Of a stretch of DNA of 64,000 nucleotides, positions 40,411 to 48,965 are shown one piece after another. Both the position numbers and the translations under genes were made by a program. Numbering within the stretch: position 1 is the stretch's first letter; each line of letters begins with the position of its first letter. Under the pieces are notes generated by a model. It did not search any database and was not told the DNA's origin. It was given only the letters and a program-made list of their open reading frames with translations. This DNA comes from Streptomyces sp. NBC_01275 (GTDB lineage Bacteria > Actinomycetota > Actinomycetes > Streptomycetales > Streptomycetaceae): positions 9,858,001 to 9,922,000 of the forward strand of contig NZ_JAPEOZ010000001.1 of the NCBI RefSeq assembly GCF_026340655.1, written 5' to 3'.

Positions 40411-40614
40411 GAGCTCCTCCTATTCTCGGCACCGAAGGGTGCGCACCGGAAGAGTGACAGCGACTGATGGGGCGAACAATGAAAATCTGCACCGTGCGCG
40501 ATGCCAAAAATTTGGCCTCTGCACAAAGGGGGCCCGGCGATTTCCGTCGAGAGCCGCCGCTACGTAACATCACGGGGCCGTGTGGCACGGTGCACCGGCG
40601 GAAAGGGGACGCGC
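40411..40614. promoter_or_regulatory. Divergent promoter region between permease and PucR gene
   Basis: 204 bases, locally AT-richer than the surroundings. It contains GCCAAAAATTTGGC at 40503-40516, an inverted repeat of 6-bp arms (GCCAAA/TTTGGC), a candidate operator for the divergent pair. No coding sequence or terminator seen. Confidence 0.5.
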
Positions 40615-41763
40615 ATGGTCGACCACGACACGCGGGCGTGGGACGACGCCGTCGAGCGGACGCGCGGCCGACTGGACGGGCTGGTCGAGCAGTTCCTGGC
40701 CCGGGCGATGGCGGACCCCGCGTACGCCGACTCCGCTCTGACGGCGGAGGACCTGCGCCGGACCAGCGTCCAGTCCTTCTCGGCGATCCTCGACAGCCTG
40801 CGTTCCGACGGGACCACGGACGCGCTGACCGCCATCGCCGAGTCGCTCGGCACCCGGCGGGCCCGCCAGGCCGTGCCCCTGGACAGCCTGCTGCGTGCCG
40901 TCCGGCTCGACTTCACCGTGCTGTGGGACAGCCTGGCGGACCCCTCGGGCGGCGCCGACCCCGCTCTCCTGGTGCGCAACGCCGGGCGGGTGTGGACCAC
41001 GGTGGACGCCTTCGCGGCCCATGTGCAGGAGCACTACCTCGCGGAACAGGTGGCGATCGAACAGGCCGACGCCGACCTCCAACGGCAGTATCTGTCCCAG
41101 CTGTTCGGGCCGACCCGGCCGACCGGGGCTGCGCTGGAGCGGATCGCCGGCGCGCTCCGCATTCCCAAGGCGGGCCGTTTCTGTGTGGCGGCCACGTCCA
41201 GGGACGACGGAGTCACCGTCCGCAGAAGACTGCGGGCCCTGACCCGCCGGGACGACGTCTTCCTCACCTACGACATGGGGCACCACACGCTCTTCATCTG
41301 GCCGACCGGGCAGAGCGCCCTGGCCGGACTCCCGCCCACGGCCAGGGAGCTGTTCACCGACAGGGCGGTCGCCGTCGCACCGGTGGCCCGAGGACTCGCC
41401 CACGTCCGGGAGGCGGCCGCGGCCGCCCGGGAGATCATGACCGACCTGCCGATGGACAGCACGGGCGTCGCGACGCTGTCCGACCGCTGGCGGTCCGTGA
41501 CCCGGCATCTGCTGGCGGGCGTCGGCTGCGACCTCGGGCAGATCGTTTTCCCGTACCTGGACGGATGCACGGAACTGGAGCGGACGAAGATCCTCGAAAC
41601 GGTCAGGAAGTACCTCGAGACGGGCAGCCTGGGGGACACCGGTCGTGCGCTGAACTGCCACCGCAACACCGTGCTGAACCGGCTGAACGCGTTCGAGAAA
41701 TACACCGGGCTCGATGTGCAGCGGCCCGTCGACGCGGCCGCCGTGATCATCGCCCTGGAATAG
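40615..41763 (+). CDS. PucR/CdaR-type transcriptional regulator
   Basis: A 382-aa regulator with a long N-terminal sensing region and a C-terminal PucR helix-turn-helix (YLETGSLGDTGRALNCHRNTVLNRLNAFEKYTGLDV, key: LNCHRNTVLNRL). The ATG at 40615 follows GGAAAGGGGA; the frame is open further upstream without a better start. Divergent orientation to the permease operon makes it the likely local regulator of the amino-acid catabolic genes. Its last codons run into a short tandem repeat. Confidence 0.9.
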   Translation: MVDHDTRAWDDAVERTRGRLDGLVEQFLARAMADPAYADSALTAEDLRRTSVQSFSAILDSLRSDGTTDALTAIAESLGTRRARQAVPLDSLLRAVRLDFTVLWDSLADPSGGADPALLVRNAGRVWTTVDAFAAHVQEHYLAEQVAIEQADADLQRQYLSQLFGPTRPTGAALERIAGALRIPKAGRFCVAATSRDDGVTVRRRLRALTRRDDVFLTYDMGHHTLFIWPTGQSALAGLPPTARELFTDRAVAVAPVARGLAHVREAAAAAREIMTDLPMDSTGVATLSDRWRSVTRHLLAGVGCDLGQIVFPYLDGCTELERTKILETVRKYLETGSLGDTGRALNCHRNTVLNRLNAFEKYTGLDVQRPVDAAAVIIALE

Positions 41764-41808
41764 CCGTCCTGGGAATGGCCGTCCCGGGAATGGTCGTCAC
41801 GGGAATGG
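41764..41808. repeat. 15-bp tandem repeat at the PucR gene end, three copies
   Basis: CCGTCCTGGGAATGG, CCGTCCCGGGAATGG and TCGTCACGGGAATGG follow directly on the stop codon. The last 15 coding bases (ending GGAATAG) resemble the unit, so the array seems to derive from the gene end. Confidence 0.8.
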
Positions 41809-41831
41809 CCGCCGGCGCCCTGGAGCAGCCG

Positions 41832-42665
41832 TCAGCGCAGGGCCCCCTTGGTGGCGTCGGCGATGAAACCGCGGGCGAAGAAGGTGAACACCAGCACCAG
41901 CGGGATGACGGACAGCAGCACCCCCGACATCACCATGCTGTAGTCGGTGGAGTGGCCGGCGTACAGCTGGGCCAGTGCCACCTGGAGGGTGAGGCGGTCG
42001 GGGTTGACCAGCATCACCAACGGCAGGATGTAGTCGTTCCAGGCGGCGATGAAGGTGTAGATGCCGAGGAACGCCAGGGCCGGGCGGACACACGGCAGCA
42101 CCACGTGCCAGTACAGGCGGAAGAACCCGGCGCCCTCGATCCGGGCGGCGTCCAGCAGTTCGTCGGGGACGCTGCTGGTGGTGTACTGACGCATCCAGAA
42201 GATGCCGAAGGCGTTGGCCGCGGCGGGCACGATGAGCGCCTTGAGCGTGCCCAGCCAGCCCAGCTGCACCATGATCTCGTACTGCGGGATGATCGCCAGC
42301 TGGGTCGGCAGGATGTACATCGCCAGCAGGACGCCGAACAGGAACTTCTTGGCGGGGAAGTCGTACTTGGCGAAGGCGAAGGCCGCCAGGGAGTCGAAGA
42401 ACAGCACCAGCAGGGTCGTGCAGACCGCCACGACGACGGTGTTGAGCAGCGACCCGACGAAGTCCATCTTCGCGAACAGGTGCTGGATGTTGGTGAGGAG
42501 GTGGCCGCCGAACCACAGCTTCGGCGGGTAGCGGTAGATGTCCTGCGAGGTGTTCGTCGCCATGACGACGATCCAGTAGAACGGGAACACCGAGATGACG
42601 ACACCGGTCATCAGGATCAGATGGACGCTCAGCCCCCGGACGCGCTTTCCGGTCAAGCCGTTCAT
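41832..42665 (-). CDS. Sugar ABC importer permease (MalG-like)
   Basis: A 277-aa membrane permease of the carbohydrate CUT1 class, with six hydrophobic segments and the cytoplasmic EAA-type loop DELLDAARIEGAGFFRLYWHVVLPCVRPAL (key: DAARIEGAG...P) that docks the shared ATPase. It overlaps the upstream MalF-like gene by four bases (ATGA). No ATPase gene is present, as is usual for Streptomyces CUT1 systems served by the common MsiK ATPase. The substrate is unknown; the neighbouring GH4 enzyme suggests a glycoside. Confidence 0.93.
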   Translation of the reverse strand: MNGLTGKRVRGLSVHLILMTGVVISVFPFYWIVVMATNTSQDIYRYPPKLWFGGHLLTNIQHLFAKMDFVGSLLNTVVVAVCTTLLVLFFDSLAAFAFAKYDFPAKKFLFGVLLAMYILPTQLAIIPQYEIMVQLGWLGTLKALIVPAAANAFGIFWMRQYTTSSVPDELLDAARIEGAGFFRLYWHVVLPCVRPALAFLGIYTFIAAWNDYILPLVMLVNPDRLTLQVALAQLYAGHSTDYSMVMSGVLLSVIPLVLVFTFFARGFIADATKGALR

Positions 42666-43726
42666 GGCCGTCGCTCCTTACGCTGCACCAGACGCCAGTT
42701 GACGGTGACGATGAGCAGGATCAGCAGGAAGAAGGCCCAGACGATCGCGGCCCCGTAGCCGAAGTCGTTGTTGTCGAAGGCCTGGTGGTAGAAGTACAGC
42801 AGCGTGGTCAGGCCCGCCTGGCCCGGTCCGCCGGAGTTGGGGTTGGTGGCCGCCTCGCTGCCGAACAGCACCTGTGGTTCGGTGAAGCTCTGCAGGCCGG
42901 TGACGGTGGAGATCACCACGGTGAACAGGATGATGGGCCGCAGCAGCGGGATCGTGATGGAGAAGAAGATCCGCGCCGGGCCGGCCCCGTCCATCCTGGC
43001 GGCCTCGTAGACCTCCGAGGGGATCGCCTGGAGGCCGGCCAGATAGATGATGGCGTTGTAGCCGGTCCACTGCCAGGTCATCAGCGCCGCGATCACCAGC
43101 TTGATCGTCCACTCGTTGCTCATCCAGGGCACGGCCGACAGGTGCACCGACCTGAGGATGGCGTTGATCAGGCCGAAGTTGTTGCTGAAGATCGCGCCGA
43201 AGAAGATCGCGATGGCCACCAGCGAGGTGATGCTGGGGATGAACAGCGCGACCCGGTAGAAGGCCGTGAAACGCCGGGTGGAGTTCACCAGCACCGCGAC
43301 CACCAGCGCCATGAAGAGCATCGGCACCGTGGACAGCACCCAGATGACGAGGGTGTTGCGGATGGACAGCCAGAACACCGGGTCGTCCCACAGGAAGCGG
43401 AACTGCTGGAACCCGACGAAGTGCATGTCCCCGATGCCGTCCCACTTCTGGAACGCCAGGAAGACGGTGTAGAGCACCGGGAAGAGCATGAAGACCGTGA
43501 AGATCAGGTAGTACGGCGAGATGGCCAGGTACTGCGGCCAGTGCCGGGCGACCCGGCGGCGCGGCCCGCGCCGGGTCCCGGCCGACACCGGGCGGACCCG
43601 ACGGCCGGACCGGCCCGGCCGGCCCGGACCGCGCGGGCGGTCCGGGGACGGCCGGCCGACGGGCCCGGTGTCGGATCCGGAGGACGGTCCGGTCGCGGCC
43701 GGTCCGGCTACCGGGCTTGACGACAT
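42662..43726 (-). CDS. Sugar ABC importer permease (MalF-like)
   Basis: A 354-aa CUT1 permease, six hydrophobic segments from about residue 72, with the EAA loop SEVYEAARMDGAGPARIFFSITIPLLRPI (key: EAARMDGAG). The first 65 residues are an unusual Pro/Gly/Arg/Ser-rich cytoplasmic tail rather than the short tail typical of the family. ATG at 43726 lies just after the binding-protein stop and is preceded by GGGAG within that gene's end. Second gene of the importer operon. Confidence 0.92.
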   Translation of the reverse strand: MSSSPVAGPAATGPSSGSDTGPVGRPSPDRPRGPGRPGRSGRRVRPVSAGTRRGPRRRVARHWPQYLAISPYYLIFTVFMLFPVLYTVFLAFQKWDGIGDMHFVGFQQFRFLWDDPVFWLSIRNTLVIWVLSTVPMLFMALVVAVLVNSTRRFTAFYRVALFIPSITSLVAIAIFFGAIFSNNFGLINAILRSVHLSAVPWMSNEWTIKLVIAALMTWQWTGYNAIIYLAGLQAIPSEVYEAARMDGAGPARIFFSITIPLLRPIILFTVVISTVTGLQSFTEPQVLFGSEAATNPNSGGPGQAGLTTLLYFYHQAFDNNDFGYGAAIVWAFFLLILLIVTVNWRLVQRKERRP

Positions 43727-43727
43727 G

Positions 43728-45005
43728 TCACTTCACTCCCTGCCGCTGGGCGATCTGCTTGGCCTGGCTGACCGCGTCCTTCCAGGCCTGGTCGGGGTCC
43801 TTGCCCTTGGCCTCGATGCTGGTCAGCTCGCTGAAGAAGGGCGCCGAGACCGCCGCGTCGGCGGGAGCCTCATAGGTGGCGGAGATCTTCTCGGCCGCCG
43901 GACCGAAGATCTCGATGGTCTTCTGGCCGCCGAAGAAAGCGTCGCCGCCGGTCAGCGCCGGCAGCTTGTACGCGGCCGGGGCGGTCGGGAACAGGGCCGC
44001 GTCGGTGAAGCCGCGCGCCTGGTTCTCCGGGCTGAGGATCCAGCTGATGATCTTGAAGGCCTCTTCGGGGTTGCCGCAGGTCGCGGGCAGGGCCAGGAAA
44101 GACCCGCCGAGGTTGGACGGTCCGCCCGGCAGGCTCGCCACCCGCCACTTGCCCTTGGTGCCCGGGGCGGCGCTCGTGATGTCCAGCGCGTGCCAGGCGG
44201 CGCCCAGCTCGGTGCCCAGGGTGCCGCCGCTGATGGCGGCGTTCCAGGTGTTGTCGTTGATCTTGGCGTCGACGCCCAGGGTGTAGGGCTTCACGGCGGT
44301 GGTCCAGGCGGTGCGGATGTGGTCCTGATCGCCGATGAACTTGTTGTCCTCGTCGATGAACCGCTGGGTGCCCTGGCCGACGATCATCGAGAACACCGAG
44401 CCGATGTTGTTGATCAGCACGGTCTTCGGCACGGCCTTGTGCAGCTCGACGCCGGCCTTGAAGTAGTCGTCCCAGGTGGACAGCTGGGAGGAGACCTCGG
44501 CGGGGTCGGTGGGCAGCCCCGCCTTCGCGAAGAGGTCCGCGCGGTAGAACATGGCGCACGGGCCGATGTCGATCGGGAAGCCGATGAGCTTGCCGTCCTG
44601 GGTGGTGGCCTGCTTCAGCTTCCATGACAGGTACTGCGGCACGAGCTTGTCCGCGCCGACGGTCTTCAGGTCGATGAAGCGGTCGGCGTTGGGCAGGAAC
44701 GAGGCGATGTCCTCGCCCTTGATGCCGGTGATGTCCGGCGCGGACTGCGCGGCCCGCAGACCGGTGAGCAGCTTGGTCTTGAAGTCGCCGCCGACCACGG
44801 AGGTCTTGAGGCTGATGCCGGAGAAGTGCGTCTTGGCGTCCGCGACGACCTTGTCGCTCAGGCCGCCGGACCAGTACCAGAGCGTCAGGTTCTTGTCGTC
44901 CTTGCTGCCGCTCGACCCGGAGCCGCCGCCGCAGGCCGCGGTGGCGCCTGCTGCGGCGGCCGTGAGCACGGCGGCCTGAAGGAATCGTCTGCGGGAAAGG
45001 TCCAC
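43728..45005 (-). CDS. Sugar ABC importer binding lipoprotein (Tat-type signal)
   Basis: A 425-aa extracellular solute-binding protein, family 1. The N-terminus DLSRRRFLQAAVLTAAAAGATAAC combines a twin-arginine motif (SRRRFLQ) with a lipobox ending in Cys, so export by Tat and lipid anchoring are predicted. GTG at 45005 is chosen for AGGAG six bases upstream; an upstream ATG at 45029 lacks a ribosome site. First gene of the importer operon, divergent from the DeoR regulator. Its leader contains the 18-bp repeat array. Ligand unknown. Confidence 0.92.
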   Translation of the reverse strand: MDLSRRRFLQAAVLTAAAAGATAACGGGSGSSGSKDDKNLTLWYWSGGLSDKVVADAKTHFSGISLKTSVVGGDFKTKLLTGLRAAQSAPDITGIKGEDIASFLPNADRFIDLKTVGADKLVPQYLSWKLKQATTQDGKLIGFPIDIGPCAMFYRADLFAKAGLPTDPAEVSSQLSTWDDYFKAGVELHKAVPKTVLINNIGSVFSMIVGQGTQRFIDEDNKFIGDQDHIRTAWTTAVKPYTLGVDAKINDNTWNAAISGGTLGTELGAAWHALDITSAAPGTKGKWRVASLPGGPSNLGGSFLALPATCGNPEEAFKIISWILSPENQARGFTDAALFPTAPAAYKLPALTGGDAFFGGQKTIEIFGPAAEKISATYEAPADAAVSAPFFSELTSIEAKGKDPDQAWKDAVSQAKQIAQRQGVK

Positions 45006-45060
45006 GGTCTTCTCCTGGTGGTTCGGCATGTCCGGCAAGGACCGGTGAGTCGAGGGAGAC

Positions 45061-45168
45061 GGAGGGGCGAGGGGAGACGGAGGGGCGAGGGGAGACGGAG
45101 GGGCGAGGGGAGACGGAGGGGTGAAGGGAGACGGAGGGGTGAAGGGAGACGGAGGGGTGAAGGCAGAG
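45061..45168. repeat. 18-bp tandem repeat, six copies, in importer leader
   Basis: Unit GGAGGGGCGAGGGGAGAC, three copies, then two of GGAGGGGTGAAGGGAGAC and one degenerate copy. It lies 55 bases upstream of the binding-protein start and is purine-rich on the plus strand (pyrimidine-rich in the mRNA). Confidence 0.92.
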
Positions 45169-45514
45169 GGCGAGGGAGGGCGTGACAGCGAGGGGCGGGG
45201 AAACGTCGGGGCGACGGCGGGGGCGGCGGGGATCCGGGTGGCTGAAGGGCGGCGGTGGCCGAAAAATGCACCTCGTTGCCCGGAACGTGCTGCCCGGAAC
45301 GTGTGACCTGGCTTTCTCAGACGGTGCCGACGCGTGAATGGCGGCGATGAACGCCGTTGATCCGCTTCGGCCGACCGGAGTGGGGCCCGGGTCCGGCTCG
45401 AATTACGCAAGAGAGTGCACCCGGTGCGCGACTTTGACAAGAGTCAAGCGAACATCGAGACATTCATGCGTGACTTTGCTTGAGTTTGGCGAGTTCGCGA
45501 GTATGGTCTGCGCC
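45169..45514. promoter_or_regulatory. Divergent promoter region, importer/DeoR
   Basis: No coding sequence is supported here. The region holds two direct copies of GACTTTG at 45430-45436 and 45472-45478, 42 bases apart (four helical turns), each followed by related AG/TTGAGT-like sequence. They are candidate operator half-sites for the adjacent DeoR regulator. Confidence 0.45.
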
Positions 45515-46267
45515 ATGCTCCCTGACCGAAGACATGAGCTGATCCTCCGGGCCCTGCGCGCGGACGGTCCCACCAGCGTGATCGCCCTGGCCGAGAAGGT
45601 CGGGGCGAGCCCTGCCACGATCCGGCGCGACCTCGTTCAGCTGGAGGAAGAGGGACTGCTCAAACGCGTGTACGGCGGCGCCGTGCCCGTCGTCGGCGAG
45701 GACGACCCGTTCGCCGACGTGGCCGCGGTCCGGGTCGAGGCCAAGGACGCCCTGGCCGCCTGGTGCGCAGATCTCGTCAAGGACGGCGAGACGGTCCTGC
45801 TCGACATCGGCACCACCGCGCACCGGGTGGCCCGCCATCTGCACGGCCGCTCCCTGACCGTGATCACCAGCAACCTGGCCGTCTACGAGGAGCTCCAGGA
45901 CGACAAGGCCGTCCAGCTGATCCTGCTCGGCGGAGTGGTCCGGCGCGACTACCGCTCGCTGGTGGGCTTCCTCACCGAGGACAACCTGCGACAGATCCAC
46001 GCCGACCGGCTGTTCCTGGGCACCAGCGGGATCCGCCCCGACGGCCAGGTGCTGGACACCACCGCCGTCGAGGTCCCCGTCAAGCGGGCGATGATCGCCG
46101 CCAGCGCCCAGGTGATCCTGCTGGCGGACGCGGGCAAGTTCCCCGGCACCGGAATGGCCCGGGTGTGCGGGCCGGACGAGCTCGACGTGGTGGTCACCAA
46201 CGCCCCGGGGGACGAGAAGACCTGTAACCGACTGCGTGAGGCGGGAGTTGAGGTGGTCGAAGTATGA
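45515..46267 (+). CDS. DeoR-family sugar-responsive repressor
   Basis: A 250-aa repressor. The N-terminal winged helix (ALAEKVGASPATIRRDLVQLEEEGLLKRVYGGA) is the DeoR/GlpR signature; the C-terminal sugar-phosphate sensor domain has LLDIGTTAHRVARHL, VITSNLA and LFLGTSGI. ATG at 45515 gives the usual family length; ATG at 45503 is equally in frame and neither has a strong ribosome site. Its stop overlaps the GH4 start (ATGA), and it is divergent from the importer, so it probably controls both, responding to a phosphorylated sugar. Confidence 0.92.
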   Translation: MLPDRRHELILRALRADGPTSVIALAEKVGASPATIRRDLVQLEEEGLLKRVYGGAVPVVGEDDPFADVAAVRVEAKDALAAWCADLVKDGETVLLDIGTTAHRVARHLHGRSLTVITSNLAVYEELQDDKAVQLILLGGVVRRDYRSLVGFLTEDNLRQIHADRLFLGTSGIRPDGQVLDTTAVEVPVKRAMIAASAQVILLADAGKFPGTGMARVCGPDELDVVVTNAPGDEKTCNRLREAGVEVVEV

Positions 46268-47655
46268 GACTCACGATCCTGGGCGGCGGCGGATTCCGCG
46301 TCCCGCTGGTCTACCGGGCGCTGCTGGCCGACCACGGCCCTGGACGCGTCACCGACGTGACCCTGTACGACCTGGACGCCTCCCGGCTGACCACCATCCG
46401 CAAGGTCCTCGCCGACCAGGCCGCCGGACACCGCGACCCGCCCGCCGTCACCGTCACCACCGACCTCGACGAGGCGGTCACGGGAGCCGACTTCGTGTTC
46501 TCGGCCATCCGGGTCGGCGGGCTCGCCGGGCGCGCGGCGGACGAGCGGATCGCCCTGGAGCTGGGAGTGCTGGGCCAGGAGACCGTCGGCGCGGGCGGCA
46601 TCTCCTACGGGCTGCGCACCGTCCCCGAAGCGCTCGCCATCGCCCGCCGTATCGCCGCCCTGGCGCCCGACGCCTGGGTCATCAACTTCACCAACCCGGC
46701 CGGCCTGGTCACCGAGGCCATGACCGCCCACCTCGGCGACCGTGTGATCGGGATCTGCGACTCCCCGGTGGGCCTCGGCCGCCGGGTGGCCGGCGCGCTC
46801 GGCGCCGACCCCGCCCGCACCCGCCTGGACTACGTGGGCCTGAACCACCTGGGCTGGCTGTGCGGCCTGTACGCGGACGGCCGGGACCTGCTGCCGTCCC
46901 TGTTCGAGAACGAGGCGGCCCTGACCTCCTTCGAGGAGGGCAAACTCTTCGGCGCCGACCTACTGCGCACACTCGGCGCGCTGCCCAACGAGTACCTGCA
47001 CTACTACTACTTCAACCGCGAGTCGGTCGACTCCGCACGCGCCGCCGAACAGACCCGCGGCGCCTTCCTCCACTCCCAACAGCAACGCTTCTACGACGCG
47101 TTGGGCACGGAGTCCTTGAGCACGGGCTCCGGGGGCGGCTCCGACGGCGGTCCGTCCGCACCCCGCACCGCCTGGAACGCCTGGGACGCCACCCGCCTGG
47201 AGCGCGAGACGACCTACATGGCCGAGAACCGCGAGGCCGTCGGCATGGGCGAACGGGACTCCTGCGACCTGGAGTCCGGCGGCTACGAGCAGGTGGCCCT
47301 CTCCCTCATGCGGGCCATCGCCCTGGACGAGCGCGCCACCCTCATCCTCAACGTCCGCAACCGCGGCCGGATCCCCACCCTCGACGACGACGCCGTCATC
47401 GAGGTCCCCTGCCACGTGGACGCCAACGGGGCCCGCCCCATCGCCGGAGCCCCGCTGCCCGACCACGGCAAGGGCCTGGTGTGCGCGGTCAAGGCGGTCG
47501 AACGCGCGGTGATCCACGCCGCCACCACCGCCGACCGCACCCACGCCGTCAAGGCGCTGACCATCCACCCGCTGATCGACTCGTACACCGTCGCGAAGCG
47601 CCTGCTGGCCGCCTACCAGCACCACTTCCCCCAACTCGCCTATCTGGGCGGCTGA
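46264..47655 (+). CDS. Family 4 glycoside hydrolase (6-phospho-beta-glucosidase-like)
   Basis: A 463-aa NAD- and Mn-dependent glycosidase of family GH4. It shows the N-terminal dinucleotide-binding motif LTILGGGGFRVPLVY, FVFSAIRVGG, GQETVGAGGISYGLRTVPE, INFTNPAGLVTEA, ICDSPVGLGRR and the metal-ligand segment DYVGLNHLGWL (His). The family usually cleaves 6-phospho-glycosides by an elimination mechanism, but many actinobacterial members accept unphosphorylated sugars; since the locus imports through ABC rather than PTS, phosphorylation of the substrate is uncertain. Translationally coupled to the DeoR gene. Confidence 0.92.
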   Translation: MRLTILGGGGFRVPLVYRALLADHGPGRVTDVTLYDLDASRLTTIRKVLADQAAGHRDPPAVTVTTDLDEAVTGADFVFSAIRVGGLAGRAADERIALELGVLGQETVGAGGISYGLRTVPEALAIARRIAALAPDAWVINFTNPAGLVTEAMTAHLGDRVIGICDSPVGLGRRVAGALGADPARTRLDYVGLNHLGWLCGLYADGRDLLPSLFENEAALTSFEEGKLFGADLLRTLGALPNEYLHYYYFNRESVDSARAAEQTRGAFLHSQQQRFYDALGTESLSTGSGGGSDGGPSAPRTAWNAWDATRLERETTYMAENREAVGMGERDSCDLESGGYEQVALSLMRAIALDERATLILNVRNRGRIPTLDDDAVIEVPCHVDANGARPIAGAPLPDHGKGLVCAVKAVERAVIHAATTADRTHAVKALTIHPLIDSYTVAKRLLAAYQHHFPQLAYLGG

Positions 47656-47795
47656 GCGACTGGGCCGCTGGGCAGCCGGGTAGCCGGGCAGCGTTCTCCA
47701 GCCGCCGGCGACCGTCCGGTCTTGACCCTCACGCGGCTGGAACCTGGACGATCGCGCCGTACGACACACAGCGACTCCTCTCGGAGGCATCCGTC

Positions 47796-48815
47796 ATGCT
47801 GCGCGGCAAGGGCATCCACTACGACACCGGCACCTTCCCCGACGGCGACACCTCGCGCCCCGTCTTCGACCCCCGGGACGTCGAACGGGACATGCGGGTC
47901 GTCGCGGAGGACCTGCACTGCACCGCGGTCCGCATCACCGGCGGCGACCCGGACCGGATCGAGACCACGGCACGATACGCGGCGGAGGCGGGACTGGAGG
48001 TCTGGTTCTCGCCGTTCCCCTGCGAGCTGACGGACACGGAGATGCTGCCGCTGTTCGCCGACTGCGCCGAGCGTGCGCAGCGGCTGCGCCGCGACGGCGC
48101 CGAGGTCGTCCTCGTCACCGGCTGCGAACTCAGCCTGTTCGCCCGCGGCTACCTGCCAGGCGACACCTTCGCCGAACGCGTCCCGGTCCTGGCGGGCCCC
48201 GGCCGCGAAGCCGCGCTCCAGGGCATCCCCGACAAGGTCAACGTCTTCCTGAGCGAGGTCGTCGACACCGTACGGCCCCTCTTCGGCGGTCGCGTGAGCT
48301 ATGCCTCCTGCCCTCTGGACGGCGTGGACTGGACCCCGTTCGACATCGTGGGCCTGGACGCCTTCCGAGGCCTGCGCAACGCTCCCACCTACCGCGACGA
48401 CCTGCGCAAGGAGTTCGCCCACGGCAAGCCCGTCGCCGTCATGGAGGTCGGCTGCTGCACCTACCGGGGCGCGGGCGACTACGGCGGCGCCGGCTGGTAC
48501 ATGGCCAAGGAGGCCGACGGCGTCACCCTCAAGCCCGACCTGGTGCGCGACGAGGGCGAACAGGTCCGCTACCTCGACGACCTCATGACCGTCTTCGAGG
48601 AGGAGGACGTCGACTCCGTCTTCTGGTTCAGCTTCGCCGGCTTCGCCACACCCCACCGCACGACGGGACCGGACGAGGACATGGCCTCCTACGGCATCGT
48701 CAAGATCCTCGACGAGCACAGCGGCCACCCCGCCGGCCCGCGTGCCTACCCGGACATGCCCTGGGAACCGAAGGAGGCGTTCCACGCACTCGCCCGCCGC
48801 TACGGGGCGCCCTAG
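47796..48815 (+). CDS. Uncharacterised TIM-barrel protein, clan GH-A-like
   Basis: 339 aa, no family that I can name with confidence. The sequence alternates helix and strand as in a (beta/alpha)8 barrel. Glu111 at the end of a predicted fourth strand (VTGCELSLF) and Glu217 at a predicted seventh strand (VAVMEVGCC), plus an aromatic eighth-strand segment (VFWFSFAGF), mimic the acid/base and nucleophile layout of clan GH-A glycosidases. No signal peptide, so cytoplasmic. ATG at 47796 follows CGGAGG at 9 bases. It lies 140 bases after the GH4 gene on the same strand; the spacer is GGG(C/T)-rich and imperfectly repetitive. A role in processing the imported glycoside is inferred. Confidence 0.75.
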   Translation: MLRGKGIHYDTGTFPDGDTSRPVFDPRDVERDMRVVAEDLHCTAVRITGGDPDRIETTARYAAEAGLEVWFSPFPCELTDTEMLPLFADCAERAQRLRRDGAEVVLVTGCELSLFARGYLPGDTFAERVPVLAGPGREAALQGIPDKVNVFLSEVVDTVRPLFGGRVSYASCPLDGVDWTPFDIVGLDAFRGLRNAPTYRDDLRKEFAHGKPVAVMEVGCCTYRGAGDYGGAGWYMAKEADGVTLKPDLVRDEGEQVRYLDDLMTVFEEEDVDSVFWFSFAGFATPHRTTGPDEDMASYGIVKILDEHSGHPAGPRAYPDMPWEPKEAFHALARRYGAP

Positions 48816-48965
48816 AAGCAGGGCCGCGCACGGGCCCCTCGACGGTGCGCCGCCGGATCGGACGGTGACCTGGGCGTGTCCTGATCGTTCCAGTGGTGGT
48901 GGCCGGCGCAGCGGGCCCGGAATCGTACGGTGGGCCCCGCGTGCCGGGGTCGGGGAGGCTCGACG

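Noticed and set aside
40467..42758. Long plus-strand open frame overlapping the PucR gene and running across the importer permeases
   Set aside because: It is out of frame with the PucR helix-turn-helix and antisense to two clear permeases; its product is Arg/Gly/His-rich without recognisable domains.
45061..45168. Possible CRISPR-like array
   Set aside because: The 18-bp units are directly contiguous with no spacers, so it is a minisatellite, not CRISPR. The same holds for the arrays at 27625, 29153, 41764 and 52059.
43728..45440. Longer N-terminal extension of the sugar-binding protein with a Pro/Ser repeat (PPSPFT/PPSPLA)
   Set aside because: The frame happens to stay open through the 18-bp repeat. 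The GTG at 45005 has AGGAG and begins a proper Tat/lipoprotein signal, so the repeat is leader, not protein.
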